Positions 27,839 to 39,354 are shown, counted from the first letter of the stretch. The stretch is 64,000 bases of DNA from Candidatus Kaistia colombiensis (GCA_029203105.1 CP119318.1:4106501-4170500), one strand, 5' to 3'. Program-made: numbers and translations. Notes: a model not told the origin generated them from the letters alone.

Positions 27839-28893
27839 CCGGTCGGGTTCTGCACCGCCGGAACGGCCGGTTCGATCTCGATGCCATGCCGGGCGCGCAG
27901 GAAATGCAGCGTGCTGGCAACGTCGTCCGGGCCGAGAATCTCATAGGCCCGGACCAGCGCAGCGATCGTGGCCTCGGAATGGCCATGCCGCCGGCCGCGG
28001 ATCGCCGCGATCGCGGCGAAAGTCTCGACGTTCACGCCGGCTGCCTTGCAGAGCACGGCGAGCGGCATCGTATCCGGCCGGGCGATCATCCGGCTCACGG
28101 TGTCGACGGCGAGCCCGGCGAATTCGGCCAGCAGCCCCGCGACTTCCAGCATGCGATCGCCGGTGGCGACCGTCGCAATCACTTCGGCGATCGCGTTGGA
28201 CGAGGACCCGACATCCGCAGCGTCGTCCGCAGGCCCGCGCGGACGCGGGGGCAGCGGAATCACGATCCCCGTCCCGCTGGGCTTGGCGAACATGCGGCGC
28301 GAGCGGGAGACGGCCGGTGCCGAGCGGATGTCCAGGACCTGCCCGCGTTCGTCGGCTGATTCGCTCGAGGCGGCGGCCTGTCGCTGCGCCAGCGTCTGCG
28401 CTGCCTCATCGACCAGGATCGCCAGCCCGCGCTGTGAGAATCGCGCGCCGGGATTTCGTGCCAAGAGACGCAGCACCGTCCGGTCGCCGCGGGCGAGCAG
28501 CGCGTCCGAAACCGGCTCCGAGACCTGTGAACGCGAGGCGATGGCACAGAGACGGTCCTGCGGCAGGCGCTCGGCCAGCGCGGCGAGATGCACGTCGGCG
28601 AAGGCGATCGATCGGCGCAGCACCGGTCCCGCCGTCTCGATGTCGCGCAGGGACAGGAAATGCAGCAAAGCGGCCGGAGCGTTCGGCAGCTCGGCGACGC
28701 GCTCGACCAGAATTGCGCGGTCACCTTCGGCCATCGCATCGAAGACCCCGACGATGATCTCGCCGTAAAGCGCGGCGGTCGACGGCGACACCGCCGCTCC
28801 CGCGCTGCCGAACAGCTCGGTGAGCGAAGCCAGCAACGCGGCCCTTCGCGCAGGCGAAGTCGTGTCGGCTGCCTCCGTCCGGCGATCATCCAT
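27835..28893 (-). CDS. DUF2336 domain protein
   Basis: Uncharacterised alphaproteobacterial protein, 352 residues, mostly alpha-helical and alanine-rich. The family-like blocks are LTELFGSAGAAVSPSTAALYG near residue 25, ILVERVAELPNAP, and the central HLAALAERLPQDRLCAIASR and DALLARGDRTVLRLLARNPGARFS, in which HEAT-like repeats can be guessed. A proline/arginine-rich linker around residues 190-230 separates a second helical part (LAEFAGLAVDTVSRMIARPDT). No catalytic motif, signal peptide or membrane segment is seen. DUF2336 proteins have no agreed function. Its stop codon lies inside a mosaic repeat. Confidence 0.75.
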   Translation of the reverse strand: MDDRRTEAADTTSPARRAALLASLTELFGSAGAAVSPSTAALYGEIIVGVFDAMAEGDRAILVERVAELPNAPAALLHFLSLRDIETAGPVLRRSIAFADVHLAALAERLPQDRLCAIASRSQVSEPVSDALLARGDRTVLRLLARNPGARFSQRGLAILVDEAAQTLAQRQAAASSESADERGQVLDIRSAPAVSRSRRMFAKPSGTGIVIPLPPRPRGPADDAADVGSSSNAIAEVIATVATGDRMLEVAGLLAEFAGLAVDTVSRMIARPDTMPLAVLCKAAGVNVETFAAIAAIRGRRHGHSEATIAALVRAYEILGPDDVASTLHFLRARHGIEIEPAVPAVQNPTG

Positions 28894-29253
28894 GCTGGTT
28901 TTCCGGCCCTGTTGTCATGGGAGCGGACGGTCGCAGCGAAACCATAAGAAACGATTGAGAGGTGCAGTTTCCGGGATCTTACCGCCACCGCGGGTATTCG
29001 ATCGATCGCCAGTCGCCGCGCGAAGACATCACCCGACATTGACGAATTCGGCGGCTTCGCGGCGGAACAAACGCCCTGCTTTGTCGTTTTTCCCCAAGGC
29101 GATTTGGGAGATTATTCCACGGCTTACCCGATTTGCGGCAGGATTGCGCCGCGCTTGCGGCAAAACCCGCAATCTCGGCTCTTGCGAGAAAGGCCGTTCC
29201 CGTTAATATTTACGTTGGAAGTTGGGCGTGAAAGAGAGACCCGGGAGATGTCC
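28894..29253. other. Non-coding stretch upstream of the small membrane protein
   Basis: About 360 bases between the divergent DUF2336 gene and the small ORF at 29254. It should hold both promoters, and an AT-rich patch at about 29200-29220 is a candidate for the plus-strand one. I see no gene, clear terminator or palindromic operator here. Confidence 0.4.
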
Positions 29254-29337
29254 ATGAGCCTCGCTAAACCGTTCCATCTGCTGGCCGTGAGCGCCGCATT
29301 TCTGTTCGTCGCGGCGATTGTACTGGGAGCGATCTAG
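29254..29337 (+). CDS. Tiny single-pass membrane protein (27 residues)
   Basis: Not a family I can name. The ATG at 29254 is preceded by GGGAG at a spacing of six bases, which decides it over the in-frame ATG at 29248 that directly abuts the same GGGAG. The product is MSLAKPFHLLAVSAAFLFVA followed by AIVLGAI: a short basic start and one membrane helix of about 20 residues. It stands alone with its own upstream region, transcribed away from the DUF2336 gene. Evidence that it is expressed is limited to the ribosome binding site and the coherent membrane segment. Confidence 0.5.
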   Translation: MSLAKPFHLLAVSAAFLFVAAIVLGAI

Positions 29338-29521
29338 CGTCTCCCACGGCGACTTGTAACATCGACAGAGTCCTTGGCGACCAGGGCCAGATGTTTTCTT
29401 GACAGCCCGGGTTCTATTGTCAGCCGCCGCCCACGCGCGGCGCCGGCTCTGACATATCTCGGCCGGGATTCATTGCCGCGCAATGGCATGGCGGTGTTTG
29501 AGGCCGGCCAAGTCCTGCCGG

Positions 29522-29842
29522 CTAGGTCCCGAATACGGCCCGGCTCGCGGCGACCACCGCCATGCCGGCGAAGGCCGCCAGGATGTCGCTGCGACGCCAG
29601 AGATAGACAGCGGCCGTCGCCGCAAAGGCGGCATATTCCGCCGGTCCGCCATGCGCGGCGATCGGACCGAGGATCGAGCCCATGATCGCGAGCGGCAGCG
29701 CCTTCAACCAGGCCTCGACGCGCGGCGTCACCACCACGAAACGCATCAGGAAGAAGCCGGCGATCCGGGTCAGATAGGCGGCGACCGCCATGGCGCTAAC
29801 GATGATTACGAAGCCGGAGGTGGTACTCGGATCGAACGACAT
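29522..29842 (-). CDS. azlD: AzlD-type branched-chain amino acid exporter subunit
   Basis: Small partner of the AzlC permease. The 106-residue product has about four hydrophobic segments and the family motif AAYLTRIAGFFLMRF near the N terminus, then LKALPLAIMGSILGP. Its ATG follows the azlC stop codon directly (TAG then ATG), so the two are surely co-translated. The pair exports branched-chain amino acids or related compounds in other bacteria; the substrate here is unknown. Confidence 0.88.
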   Translation of the reverse strand: MSFDPSTTSGFVIIVSAMAVAAYLTRIAGFFLMRFVVVTPRVEAWLKALPLAIMGSILGPIAAHGGPAEYAAFAATAAVYLWRRSDILAAFAGMAVVAASRAVFGT

Positions 29843-30571
29843 CTACGCCTCGCCCTGCTTCGGGCCATCCGCGCCAGCCTTGGCAGCCGGGCGCGGCGCA
29901 AAGGCGGCCGCCAGGCTGCCGGCGAGCCCACCGGCCAGCACATGCCACGAGCCGCCGACGAAGCGGTCGACGACGATCGCCACCAGCCCGCCGACGACGA
30001 AGGGCAGCACATCGCCCCTGCCCTTCCAGAAGCCGCAGGCGAGCGACAGGAAGAAGGCCGGCAGGAAGAAATCGAGCCCGAGTCGCTTGGTGTCGCCGAG
30101 AAGCTGGCCGAAACCGGTACCGGCGACCGTGCCAGCGACCCAGCCGACCATGCAGCCGAGGCCCACGCCGGCGAACACGGCCACGTCACGCCGGCCCTGG
30201 TCGCGCTCCTGCATCGCCGTCGCCCAGTTGGCATCGACCATCAAAAACATCGACGGATAGGCGATCCAGGGCGACAGCCCGCGCATCCAGGGCTGCATGG
30301 CGGCGCCGAACAGGACATAGCGCGAATTCATCGCGACCACCGCGACCACCACGGCGACGAGAACATCCGGCGCACCCCAGGCATGCAGCGCCAACAGCTG
30401 CGCCGTGCCGGCATAGACGAAGACGCTCATCGAGGCGGCGCCGAGGATCGAGATGCCGACTTGGCCGGCCAGCACGCCGAACACAACGCCGAAGGCGACC
30501 ATGCCGGGGAGAAGCGCAAGGCCCTCGAGAAAGCCGCGGCGAAAACCGGCGGCGGTGAATGTGGCCGACAT
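29843..30571 (-). CDS. azlC: AzlC-type branched-chain amino acid exporter
   Basis: Polytopic inner-membrane permease that works with AzlD. The 242-residue product has about seven membrane segments. The family blocks GFRRGFLEGLALLPGMVAFGVVFG near the start, VYAGTAQLLAL, and MNSRYVLFGAAMQPWMRG near residue 80 are clear. The last 15 residues are charged and cytoplasmic. No regulator of the usual Lrp type is next to the pair. Confidence 0.9.
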   Translation of the reverse strand: MSATFTAAGFRRGFLEGLALLPGMVAFGVVFGVLAGQVGISILGAASMSVFVYAGTAQLLALHAWGAPDVLVAVVVAVVAMNSRYVLFGAAMQPWMRGLSPWIAYPSMFLMVDANWATAMQERDQGRRDVAVFAGVGLGCMVGWVAGTVAGTGFGQLLGDTKRLGLDFFLPAFFLSLACGFWKGRGDVLPFVVGGLVAIVVDRFVGGSWHVLAGGLAGSLAAAFAPRPAAKAGADGPKQGEA

Positions 30572-30808
30572 GGGAACGGTTTCTGACTAGGTGGAGCCGG
30601 GGGGCAGTGGCTGTCCCTAGCGGATTCCGCCGTTCGGTTCCAGAGTTCGTTGGCTCGCCATCCCTCGTCGCGGTGAAGGCGGAACGCGGGCCTTTCCTGT
30701 TGATTGCGACAAACGGCCATGCATTCTGGCCGCAGAACCACCATGAAGACTCAATATCTGGCGGATTCTCGGCTCACGAACTCTCGCAACAATCGAACGT
30801 GCAGAAGC

Positions 30809-31780
30809 ATGACACTCGCCAGCAATTTGAGACGCGTCCGCTTTTATGCAAAAGCCGTGTTGCGCGATTTCGTCCCTCGTCACATCTATCAGGCCAGACT
30901 CCGCAAACTGTTCGCCGAGATAGAGGCAAGTGAAGGGTCCGCATCCATTCGCGAGCGACTTAATTATTACAACAAGATCAACGGGCCAGTTCGACTGGCA
31001 AAAGCCCCGCAGGTCGGCGAAATAAGCCGAGATCAGAGTTATTATTATTACGATCTCAAAGAATATACGAATTACTTCGACTCTAAACTACAACTCGCAT
31101 ACCGCTTCGGCGACGTCATCGTCGTGCCGGAGGTGCCGTCGATCGTAAAAAGCCGGCCGGTCAGCGACGCGAACGCCAATTCCGTCGTGATGAAACTCGA
31201 CAAGCTTCGGCACTTCACCTTGCCGACGGACCCGCTTTCCTTCCAGGAGAAGCGGAAAAGCGCCATCTGGCGCGGGATCCTCGGCCTGAACCCGGCTCGA
31301 CGCGTTCTGGTGCAGAAATACGCGCATCATCCGGTTCACGACATCGGCCACACCTGCGATCCGATGGGGCCGATCGCGCCCAAGCCATATCTCAGCATCC
31401 AGGCGCATTTTCAGCACCGCTATATCCTGTCGATCGAGGGCAACGACGTCGCCACCAATCTGAAATGGATCATGGCCTCGCGCTCGCTCTGCGTCATGCC
31501 GCGCCCCCGCTACGAGACATGGTTCATGGAGGGGAGTCTGGTTCCAGGCGTCCACTTTGCCGAGATCCGGCAGGACTTTGCCGATCTCGAAGAGACGATC
31601 GCCTACTACGACCGCAACGAAGACGAAGCGCTCGCGATCATCGCCAACGCCAATCGCTACGTGGCGCAATTCCTGAATAGAGACACCGAGGACCTGCTGT
31701 CGCTGCTGGTGCTGCAGAAATATTTCGAGCGCACTGGCCAGCGCGCGCCCGAACCATTCTCCGAAGCTCTCTTCGCCTAG
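30809..31780 (+). CDS. GT90-like (CAP10/LpsA-type) glycosyltransferase
   Basis: Probable lipopolysaccharide or surface-sugar transferase. From the ATG at 30809 the product has 323 residues. It matches rhizobial LpsA/CAP10-type proteins in the C-terminal half: HFQHRYILSIEGNDVATNLKW, MASRSLCVMPRPRYETWFMEG and LVPGVHFAEIRQDFADLEETI. The frame is open from 30704, but the upstream part has no family look and its ribosome binding sites are weak, so the start is uncertain. The first third, near 30960-31085, is clearly richer in A and T than its surroundings (TTATTATTATTAC-like runs), which may reflect transfer. A mosaic repeat follows the stop. Confidence 0.75.
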   Translation: MTLASNLRRVRFYAKAVLRDFVPRHIYQARLRKLFAEIEASEGSASIRERLNYYNKINGPVRLAKAPQVGEISRDQSYYYYDLKEYTNYFDSKLQLAYRFGDVIVVPEVPSIVKSRPVSDANANSVVMKLDKLRHFTLPTDPLSFQEKRKSAIWRGILGLNPARRVLVQKYAHHPVHDIGHTCDPMGPIAPKPYLSIQAHFQHRYILSIEGNDVATNLKWIMASRSLCVMPRPRYETWFMEGSLVPGVHFAEIRQDFADLEETIAYYDRNEDEALAIIANANRYVAQFLNRDTEDLLSLLVLQKYFERTGQRAPEPFSEALFA

Positions 31781-31794
31781 AAGCCGTTCATCGT

Positions 31795-31883
31795 TTGGTC
31801 GCGGTTTCTTCACGCGAACCGGTACCCACTTCGCTCGAAAACGCTTTGGAAGCCGTTCGTCGTTTCATAGAAACGACGAACGG
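31795..31883. repeat. Rhizobial-type mosaic intergenic element, copy 2
   Basis: The conserved module (31795-31847, with TTCTTCACGCGAACCGGTAC and CCACTTCGCTCGAAAACGCT) is followed by a perfect 16-bp hairpin with a three-base loop (31849-31883, arms AGCCGTTCGTCGTTTC / GAAACGACGAACGGCT). Compared with copy 1 at 27733-27838 the order of hairpin and module is reversed and the hairpin differs in sequence, as expected for mosaic elements. Confidence 0.8.
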
Positions 31884-31922
31884 CTCTAACTCCTTGCGCT
31901 GGTGTTTTCTGCAGCGCGCGAC

Positions 31923-34594
<2,672 letters not shown>

Positions 34595-34598
<4 letters not shown>

Positions 34599-35656
34599 GA
34601 GGCGAGTTCAAACGGTTCGAGGCCGGAAAGGCGCAGCTTAGGGACGACGGTCGGCAGGACGCGCGGTGCGAGCCCCTTCACCGCCTCGGCAATGGCATGA
34701 ATGTGGTCCGGAGTCGTGCCGCAGCAGCCACCGACGACGTTGACGAGACCGGACTGGGCGAATTCGCCGACCAGCACGGCCATGGCCGCCGGGCTCTCGT
34801 CATATTCGCCGAATTCGTTCGGCAGGCCGGCGTTCGGATAGGCGCAGACCAGCGTATCGGCGACGCGCGAAATCTCGTCGATATGGGCGCGCATCTCGCG
34901 CGCGCCGAGCGCGCAATTGAGGCCGATGGAAAACGGTCGCGCATGGCGCAGCGAATACCAGAACGCGGTCGGCGTCTGGCCGGAAAGCGTGCGGCCGGAC
35001 AGGTCGGTGATCGTGCCGGAGATCATCACCGGCAATTCGATGCCTTTTTCCTCAAACACATCCTCGACGGCGGCGACGGCCGCCTTGGCGTTCAACGTGT
35101 CGAAGATCGTTTCGATCAGGATGATGTCGGACCCACCATCAACCAAGCCGCGCGTCGCTTCGGCATAGGCGGTGCGCAGATCGTCGAAGGTGACGGCGCG
35201 AAAGCCCGGATTGTTGACGTCGGGCGAGATCGACGCCGTGCGGTTGGTCGGCCCGATCGCGCCGGCGACGAAGCGTGGCCGGCCGGTAGCGGCGGCCACC
35301 GTATCGGCCGCCCGCCTGGCGACGCGCGCACCTTCGAGGTTCAGCTCATAGGCCAGCTCTTCCATGCCGTAATCGGCCTGGGCGATGGTGGTAGAGGAGA
35401 AGGTGTTGGTTTCGACGATGTCGGCGCCGGCCTCGAAATACTGGCGGTGGATTTTTTCGATAGCGTCCGGCTGCGTCAGGATCAGAAGGTCGTTATTGCC
35501 CTTCAGGTCGCGATGCCAGTCCTTGAAGCGCTTGCCGCGAAAATCGGCTTCCGAGAGCTTCAGCTGCTGGATCATCGTGCCCATGGCGCCGTCGAGCACG
35601 AGAATGCGCTCGGAAGCAGCGCGCTTCAGGTCGGCAGTGGACGTCAAACTATTCAT
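34595..35656 (-). CDS. Homocysteine S-methyltransferase subunit of a split MetH
   Basis: Zinc-dependent homocysteine-binding barrel that carries out the first half of methionine synthesis. The ATG at 35656 gives 353 residues: LVLDGAMGTMIQQLKLSEADFR at the start, GAIGPTNRTASISPDVN in the middle, and the zinc cysteines in GLNCALG and VVGGCCGTTPDHI. The frame is open to 35749 but the extra residues are not family-like. It overlaps the gene for the remaining MetH domains by four bases, so the two parts are made together. A free-standing BhmT-like enzyme using another methyl donor is the alternative, but the overlap argues for a split MetH. Confidence 0.92.
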
Positions 35657-35742
35657 GATCTTCTCTCCGCGCTCGCCGCGTTGCCCTGCATCGCCTTGAT
35701 CTCGTCGTAGTCTTTTCGCCGCGCTGGTTTTAAGCCGAAAGG

Positions 35743-35774
35743 CCCTCACCCAACCCTCTCCCTGGGGGAGAGGG
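35743..35774. repeat. Palindromic repeat, copy 2, inside the metF 3' end
   Basis: CCCTCACC followed by the hairpin CCCTCTCCC / GGGAGAGGG (35754-35774). The repeat supplies the last codons of metF (residues SPRERVG) and its stop codon. Confidence 0.75.
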
Positions 35775-36699
35775 CTCCGAGCGCCTCGGCCCGTTCCGCC
35801 TTGGCTGGCCGCATACCGAGCAGATGACAGATCGCATAGACGAGATCGGCGCGGTTCATCGTGTAGAAATGGAACTCGTTGACGCCGCGGTCCACCAGGT
35901 CGAACACCTGCTCGGCGCAGACGGCGGCCGCCACCAGCTGGCGGGTCGAGGCGTCATCCTCCAACCCTTCGAAGCGAGCCGCGAACCATGACGGGATGCT
36001 GGCGCCGGCCTTCTCGGCAAACTTCGCCGTCTGGGTGAAATTGATCACCGGCACGATGCCCGGCACGATCGGAATGTTGATGCCGGCCGCCGCGGCGCGG
36101 TCGAGGAAGGCGGAATAGAGGTCGTTGTCGAAGAAGAACTGGGTGATGGCGCGCGTCGCGCCGGCATCGACCTTGCGCTTCAGATTGTCGAGCTCAGTCT
36201 GCCAGTCACGGCTTTCCGGGTGGCGCTCGGCATAGGCGGAGACCGAAACCTCGATTTCCGGATGACGGCGGCGGATGGCCGTGACCAGGTCGGAAGCCTG
36301 CGCATAACCGTCGGGATGCGGCTGGTAGACCGTGCCGATGCCGGTGACCGGATCGCCGCGCAGGGCGACGATATGGCGGACACCCGTTTCGGCATAGCCG
36401 TCGACGACGGCATCGATCTCGGCCTTGCTGGCGCCGACGCAGGTCAGATGCGCCGCCGGCTTCAGCGGCGTTTCCTGCAGGATGCGCGCAACGGTGGCGT
36501 GGGTGCGCTCGCGGGTCGAACCGCCGGCGCCATAGGTCACCGAGACGAAGTCAGGGGCGAGCGGCGCCAGCCGCTCGATCGACGCCCACAGCGTCTCTTC
36601 CATCGCTTCCGTCTTGGGCGGGAAGAACTCGAACGAAACCTTCAGCCCCGATGCGCCGACGCCATTGCGGCTCGCCCGATCGATCGTCTCACGCATCAC
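35746..36699 (-). CDS. metF: Methylenetetrahydrofolate reductase
   Basis: Flavoprotein that makes the 5-methyltetrahydrofolate used by MetH. The 317-residue product shows SFEFFPPKTEAMEE near residue 23, SVTYGAGGSTRERT, the ALRGDPVTG block, and TQFFFDNDLYSAF. PIVPGIVPVINFTQ and the GVNEFHFYTMNRADLVYAI ending follow. It overlaps the upstream regulator gene by four bases and is followed after 89 bases by the split metH. The last seven residues are encoded by a dispersed palindromic repeat and are not part of the family core. Confidence 0.96.
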   Translation of the reverse strand: MMRETIDRASRNGVGASGLKVSFEFFPPKTEAMEETLWASIERLAPLAPDFVSVTYGAGGSTRERTHATVARILQETPLKPAAHLTCVGASKAEIDAVVDGYAETGVRHIVALRGDPVTGIGTVYQPHPDGYAQASDLVTAIRRRHPEIEVSVSAYAERHPESRDWQTELDNLKRKVDAGATRAITQFFFDNDLYSAFLDRAAAAGINIPIVPGIVPVINFTQTAKFAEKAGASIPSWFAARFEGLEDDASTRQLVAAAVCAEQVFDLVDRGVNEFHFYTMNRADLVYAICHLLGMRPAKAERAEALGALSPRERVG

Positions 36700-37700
36700 G
36701 CCGTCTCCAACCCCTTCGAGGCCCCGGCCACCACGAAGCGCGGATCGCGCGCCAGCCAGAGCGTTACTGTCAATTGTTCGGTCGCGGAGTTCGCCGCGAG
36801 ATCGGTCGCCTCGTCGAGGACAAGGCCGGCCTGCTCGATCCAGCCGCGCATCACCTCATGCGAGAAGCCGAGCCGGCGATGCGCGTGGCGCTCCCGCAGG
36901 AATTCCAGCCCGTGCGGGGCGAAATCGACGACCAGCAGCCTGCCGTTCGGCCGCAGCACGCGCGCGGCCTCCTTCAGCGCCACCGCCGGATCATCGAGAT
37001 AGTGCAGCACCTGATGGATCGCCACGAGGTCGAAGCTGTCGCGCGGCATCGGCAGCTTCATGATGTCGCCATGGCGGATCTGCGCATGGTTGACGCCCGC
37101 CTTGTCGAGATTGGCGCGGGCGACCGAGAGCATCGCCGTCGAGGCATCGATGCCGACGCCCTTGCGATAGAGCGGCGCGAACAGCTCCAGCATCCGGCCG
37201 GTGCCGGTACCGATATCGAGGAAGCTGTCGATCGGCTTCGTTCCAAGAATATCGCGCATCGCCGCCTCGACGGCCGTGTCCGGCACATGCAGCGAACGGA
37301 TCGTGTCCCAGTCGGCGGCGTTCTCGGTGAAATAGCGGGCGGCGTTCTGCGCATGCTCGCGCTTTACGCCGGCGAGCCAGTCGCGGTCGCGCGCCAGCGC
37401 CGTGTCGGCGGAATCGGCCAGACCGACGAGATCCTGCACCAGCCGCCGCTCGGCGCCGGATTCGGAGATGCGGTAATAGACCCAGGCGCCCTCGGGATTG
37501 CGCTCGATCAGCCCGGCTTCGGTCAGGAGCTTCAGATGACGCGAAATGCGCGGCTGCGACTGGCCGAGAATGGCGGTCAGGTCCTTGACCGTCAGTTCGC
37601 CGGCCGAGAGCAGCGCCAGGATGCGATAGCGCGTCGCCTCGCCGGCCGCCTTCAGCGCCGTGATGATCGCGTCTGTCGAAAGAGCCGCCTGGCCCGCCAT
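36696..37700 (-). CDS. ArsR-family regulator fused to a methyltransferase domain
   Basis: Likely transcription factor of the methionine cycle. The 334-residue product has an N-terminal winged-helix ArsR domain (EATRYRILALLSAGELTVKDL and LGQSQPRISRHLKLLTEAGLI) and a C-terminal class I AdoMet-binding domain (DSFLDIGTGTGRMLELFAP and HQVLHYLDDPAVALKEAARVL). The usual ArsR metal-binding cysteines are absent, so it may sense AdoMet or S-adenosylhomocysteine; this is inference. It is first in the operon with metF and the two metH genes, overlapping metF by four bases. A perfect palindrome 57-78 bases upstream is the likely operator. The same gene pair occurs next to metF in other rhizobia. Confidence 0.88.
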   Translation of the reverse strand: MAGQAALSTDAIITALKAAGEATRYRILALLSAGELTVKDLTAILGQSQPRISRHLKLLTEAGLIERNPEGAWVYYRISESGAERRLVQDLVGLADSADTALARDRDWLAGVKREHAQNAARYFTENAADWDTIRSLHVPDTAVEAAMRDILGTKPIDSFLDIGTGTGRMLELFAPLYRKGVGIDASTAMLSVARANLDKAGVNHAQIRHGDIMKLPMPRDSFDLVAIHQVLHYLDDPAVALKEAARVLRPNGRLLVVDFAPHGLEFLRERHAHRRLGFSHEVMRGWIEQAGLVLDEATDLAANSATEQLTVTLWLARDPRFVVAGASKGLETA

Positions 37701-37756
37701 GTTCTACGCTCCGCCTGCCCGAAACCAGGCGGCAAGGCCGCCTCGAGCTGACGGAA

Positions 37757-37778
37757 GATATAAACATATCTTTATATC
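37757..37778. promoter_or_regulatory. Candidate ArsR-type operator of the met operon
   Basis: GATATAAA-N6-TTTATATC is a perfect 8-bp inverted repeat in an AT-rich island, 57-78 bases upstream of the regulator's ATG. Its length and AT content suit ArsR-family operators, so autoregulation of the met operon is plausible. Confidence 0.55.
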
Positions 37779-37845
37779 TGTAAAGGGACTTGTCGCCCCC
37801 GCGGCACCCAGGACCCTGCTTTCCCAGGGACAAGCTCCAGAACGC

Positions 37846-37875
37846 AAAAAGGCGGCGCTTCGCAGCGCCGCCTTT
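37846..37875 (-). terminator. Terminator in the gap between katA and the met operon
   Basis: A perfect 12-bp stem, AAAGGCGGCGCT (37848-37859) with AGCGCCGCCTTT (37864-37875), four-base loop. On the minus strand it is followed by TTTTT, so it should end katA transcription and insulate the downstream met promoter. Confidence 0.85.
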
Positions 37876-37893
37876 CGTCATTGCGTCGGAAGT

Positions 37894-39354
37894 CTATTCC
37901 GCAGCGGCGGCAAGGCCTTCCGTCGGCAGGCCGAGCTTCTTCGCGACGCCGATGCCGTATTCCGGATCGGCGCGGTAGAAGTGCACCAGCTGGCGGTTGA
38001 CGATCTCGACCGGCACGCCCTGCATGGCGGCGGCGAGATTGCTGAACAGGCGGTCCCGCTGCTCCGCGTTGAACAGGCGGAACAGGTCGCCCGGCTGCTT
38101 GTAGTCGTCATTGCCGATGCGGTGGTTGTAGCGATCCGCATCGCCGGAGATCTTCAGCGGCGGCTCGGCCACCGACGGATCCTGCTTCGGGCCGTTGAAG
38201 GAATTCGGCTCGTAATAAGCGTCGTTGTTGGTCGCCGGCGGGAAGAAGCGCATGGCTCCGTCCTTGTGGTAGTTGTGCACCGGCACCTTCGGCGCATTGA
38301 CCGGCAGCGCCTCGTAATGCGTGCCGAGGCGATAGCGATGCGCATCCGCATAGGAGAAGATGCGCGCCTGCAGCATCTTGTCCGGCGAGAAGCCGACGCC
38401 CGGGACGATGTTCGACGGCGAGAAGGCGACCTGCTCGATCTCGGCGAAGTAGTTTTCCGGGTTGCGGTTCAGCTCGAGGATACCGACGTCGATCGGCGGA
38501 TACTCGGCATGCGGCCACACCTTGGTGAGGTCGAACGGATTGTACGAGGTCTTGTCGGCATCCGTCTCCGGCATGACCTGGACCTGCACCTTCCACTTCG
38601 GGAAGTCGCGGCGCTCGATGGCGCCGAACAGGTCTTCCTGCGTCGATTCGCGGGTCTTGCCGACGACATTGGCCGCCTCGGCATTGGTCCAGTGCTCGTG
38701 GCCCTGCAGGGTCTTGAAGTGGAACTTGACCCAGAAGCGCTCGTTCTGCGCGTTGATGAACGAATAGGTATGCGAGCCATAGCCGTTCATCTTGCGCACG
38801 GAGGTCGGCAGACCGCGATCCGAGAACAGGATCGTCACCTGGTGCAGGCTCTCCGGCGACAGCGACCAGAAATCCCACATCGCCGTCGGCGAGCGCAGAT
38901 TGGTCTTCGGATGGCGCTTCTGCGTGTGGATGAAATCCGGGAACTTCAGCGGATCGCGCACGAAGAAGACCGGCGTGTTGTTGCCGACCAGGTCCCAGTT
39001 GCCGTCTTCCGTGTAGAACTTGAGCGCGAAGCCGCGCACGTCGCGCTCGGCGTCGGCCGCGCCGAGTTCGCCGGCGACCGTCGAGAAGCGGGCGATCATC
39101 GGCGTCTTCGCGCCGGGCTGCAGCGCCTTCGCCTTGGTGTATTTCGAGATATCGCCGGTGACGGTCAGCGTACCATGGGCACCCCAGCCCTTGGCATGCA
39201 CCACGCGCTCCGGAATGCGCTCGCGATTCTGATGCGCGAGCTTCTCGACCAGCTGCCAATCCTGCATCAAGACCGGGCCGCGCTCGCCGGCCGTCAGGGA
39301 ATTCTGATTGTCCGCGACCGGCGCACCGGCCGTCGTCGTCAACTTGTTCGTCAT
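37894..39354 (-). CDS. katA: Monofunctional heme catalase
   Basis: Breaks down hydrogen peroxide in the cytoplasm. The ATG at 39354, preceded by GGAGGG, gives 486 residues. The distal histidine lies in ERVVHAKGWGA (His53), the catalytic asparagine in VGNNTPVFFVRDP (Asn126), and the heme-ligand tyrosine in ARIFSYADAHRYRLG. The length marks a small-subunit (clade 3) enzyme. It is transcribed divergently from oxyR with a shared 155-base gap that holds a LysR-type palindrome, so peroxide induction through OxyR is likely. Confidence 0.96.
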   Translation of the reverse strand: MTNKLTTTAGAPVADNQNSLTAGERGPVLMQDWQLVEKLAHQNRERIPERVVHAKGWGAHGTLTVTGDISKYTKAKALQPGAKTPMIARFSTVAGELGAADAERDVRGFALKFYTEDGNWDLVGNNTPVFFVRDPLKFPDFIHTQKRHPKTNLRSPTAMWDFWSLSPESLHQVTILFSDRGLPTSVRKMNGYGSHTYSFINAQNERFWVKFHFKTLQGHEHWTNAEAANVVGKTRESTQEDLFGAIERRDFPKWKVQVQVMPETDADKTSYNPFDLTKVWPHAEYPPIDVGILELNRNPENYFAEIEQVAFSPSNIVPGVGFSPDKMLQARIFSYADAHRYRLGTHYEALPVNAPKVPVHNYHKDGAMRFFPPATNNDAYYEPNSFNGPKQDPSVAEPPLKISGDADRYNHRIGNDDYKQPGDLFRLFNAEQRDRLFSNLAAAMQGVPVEIVNRQLVHFYRADPEYGIGVAKKLGLPTEGLAAAAE

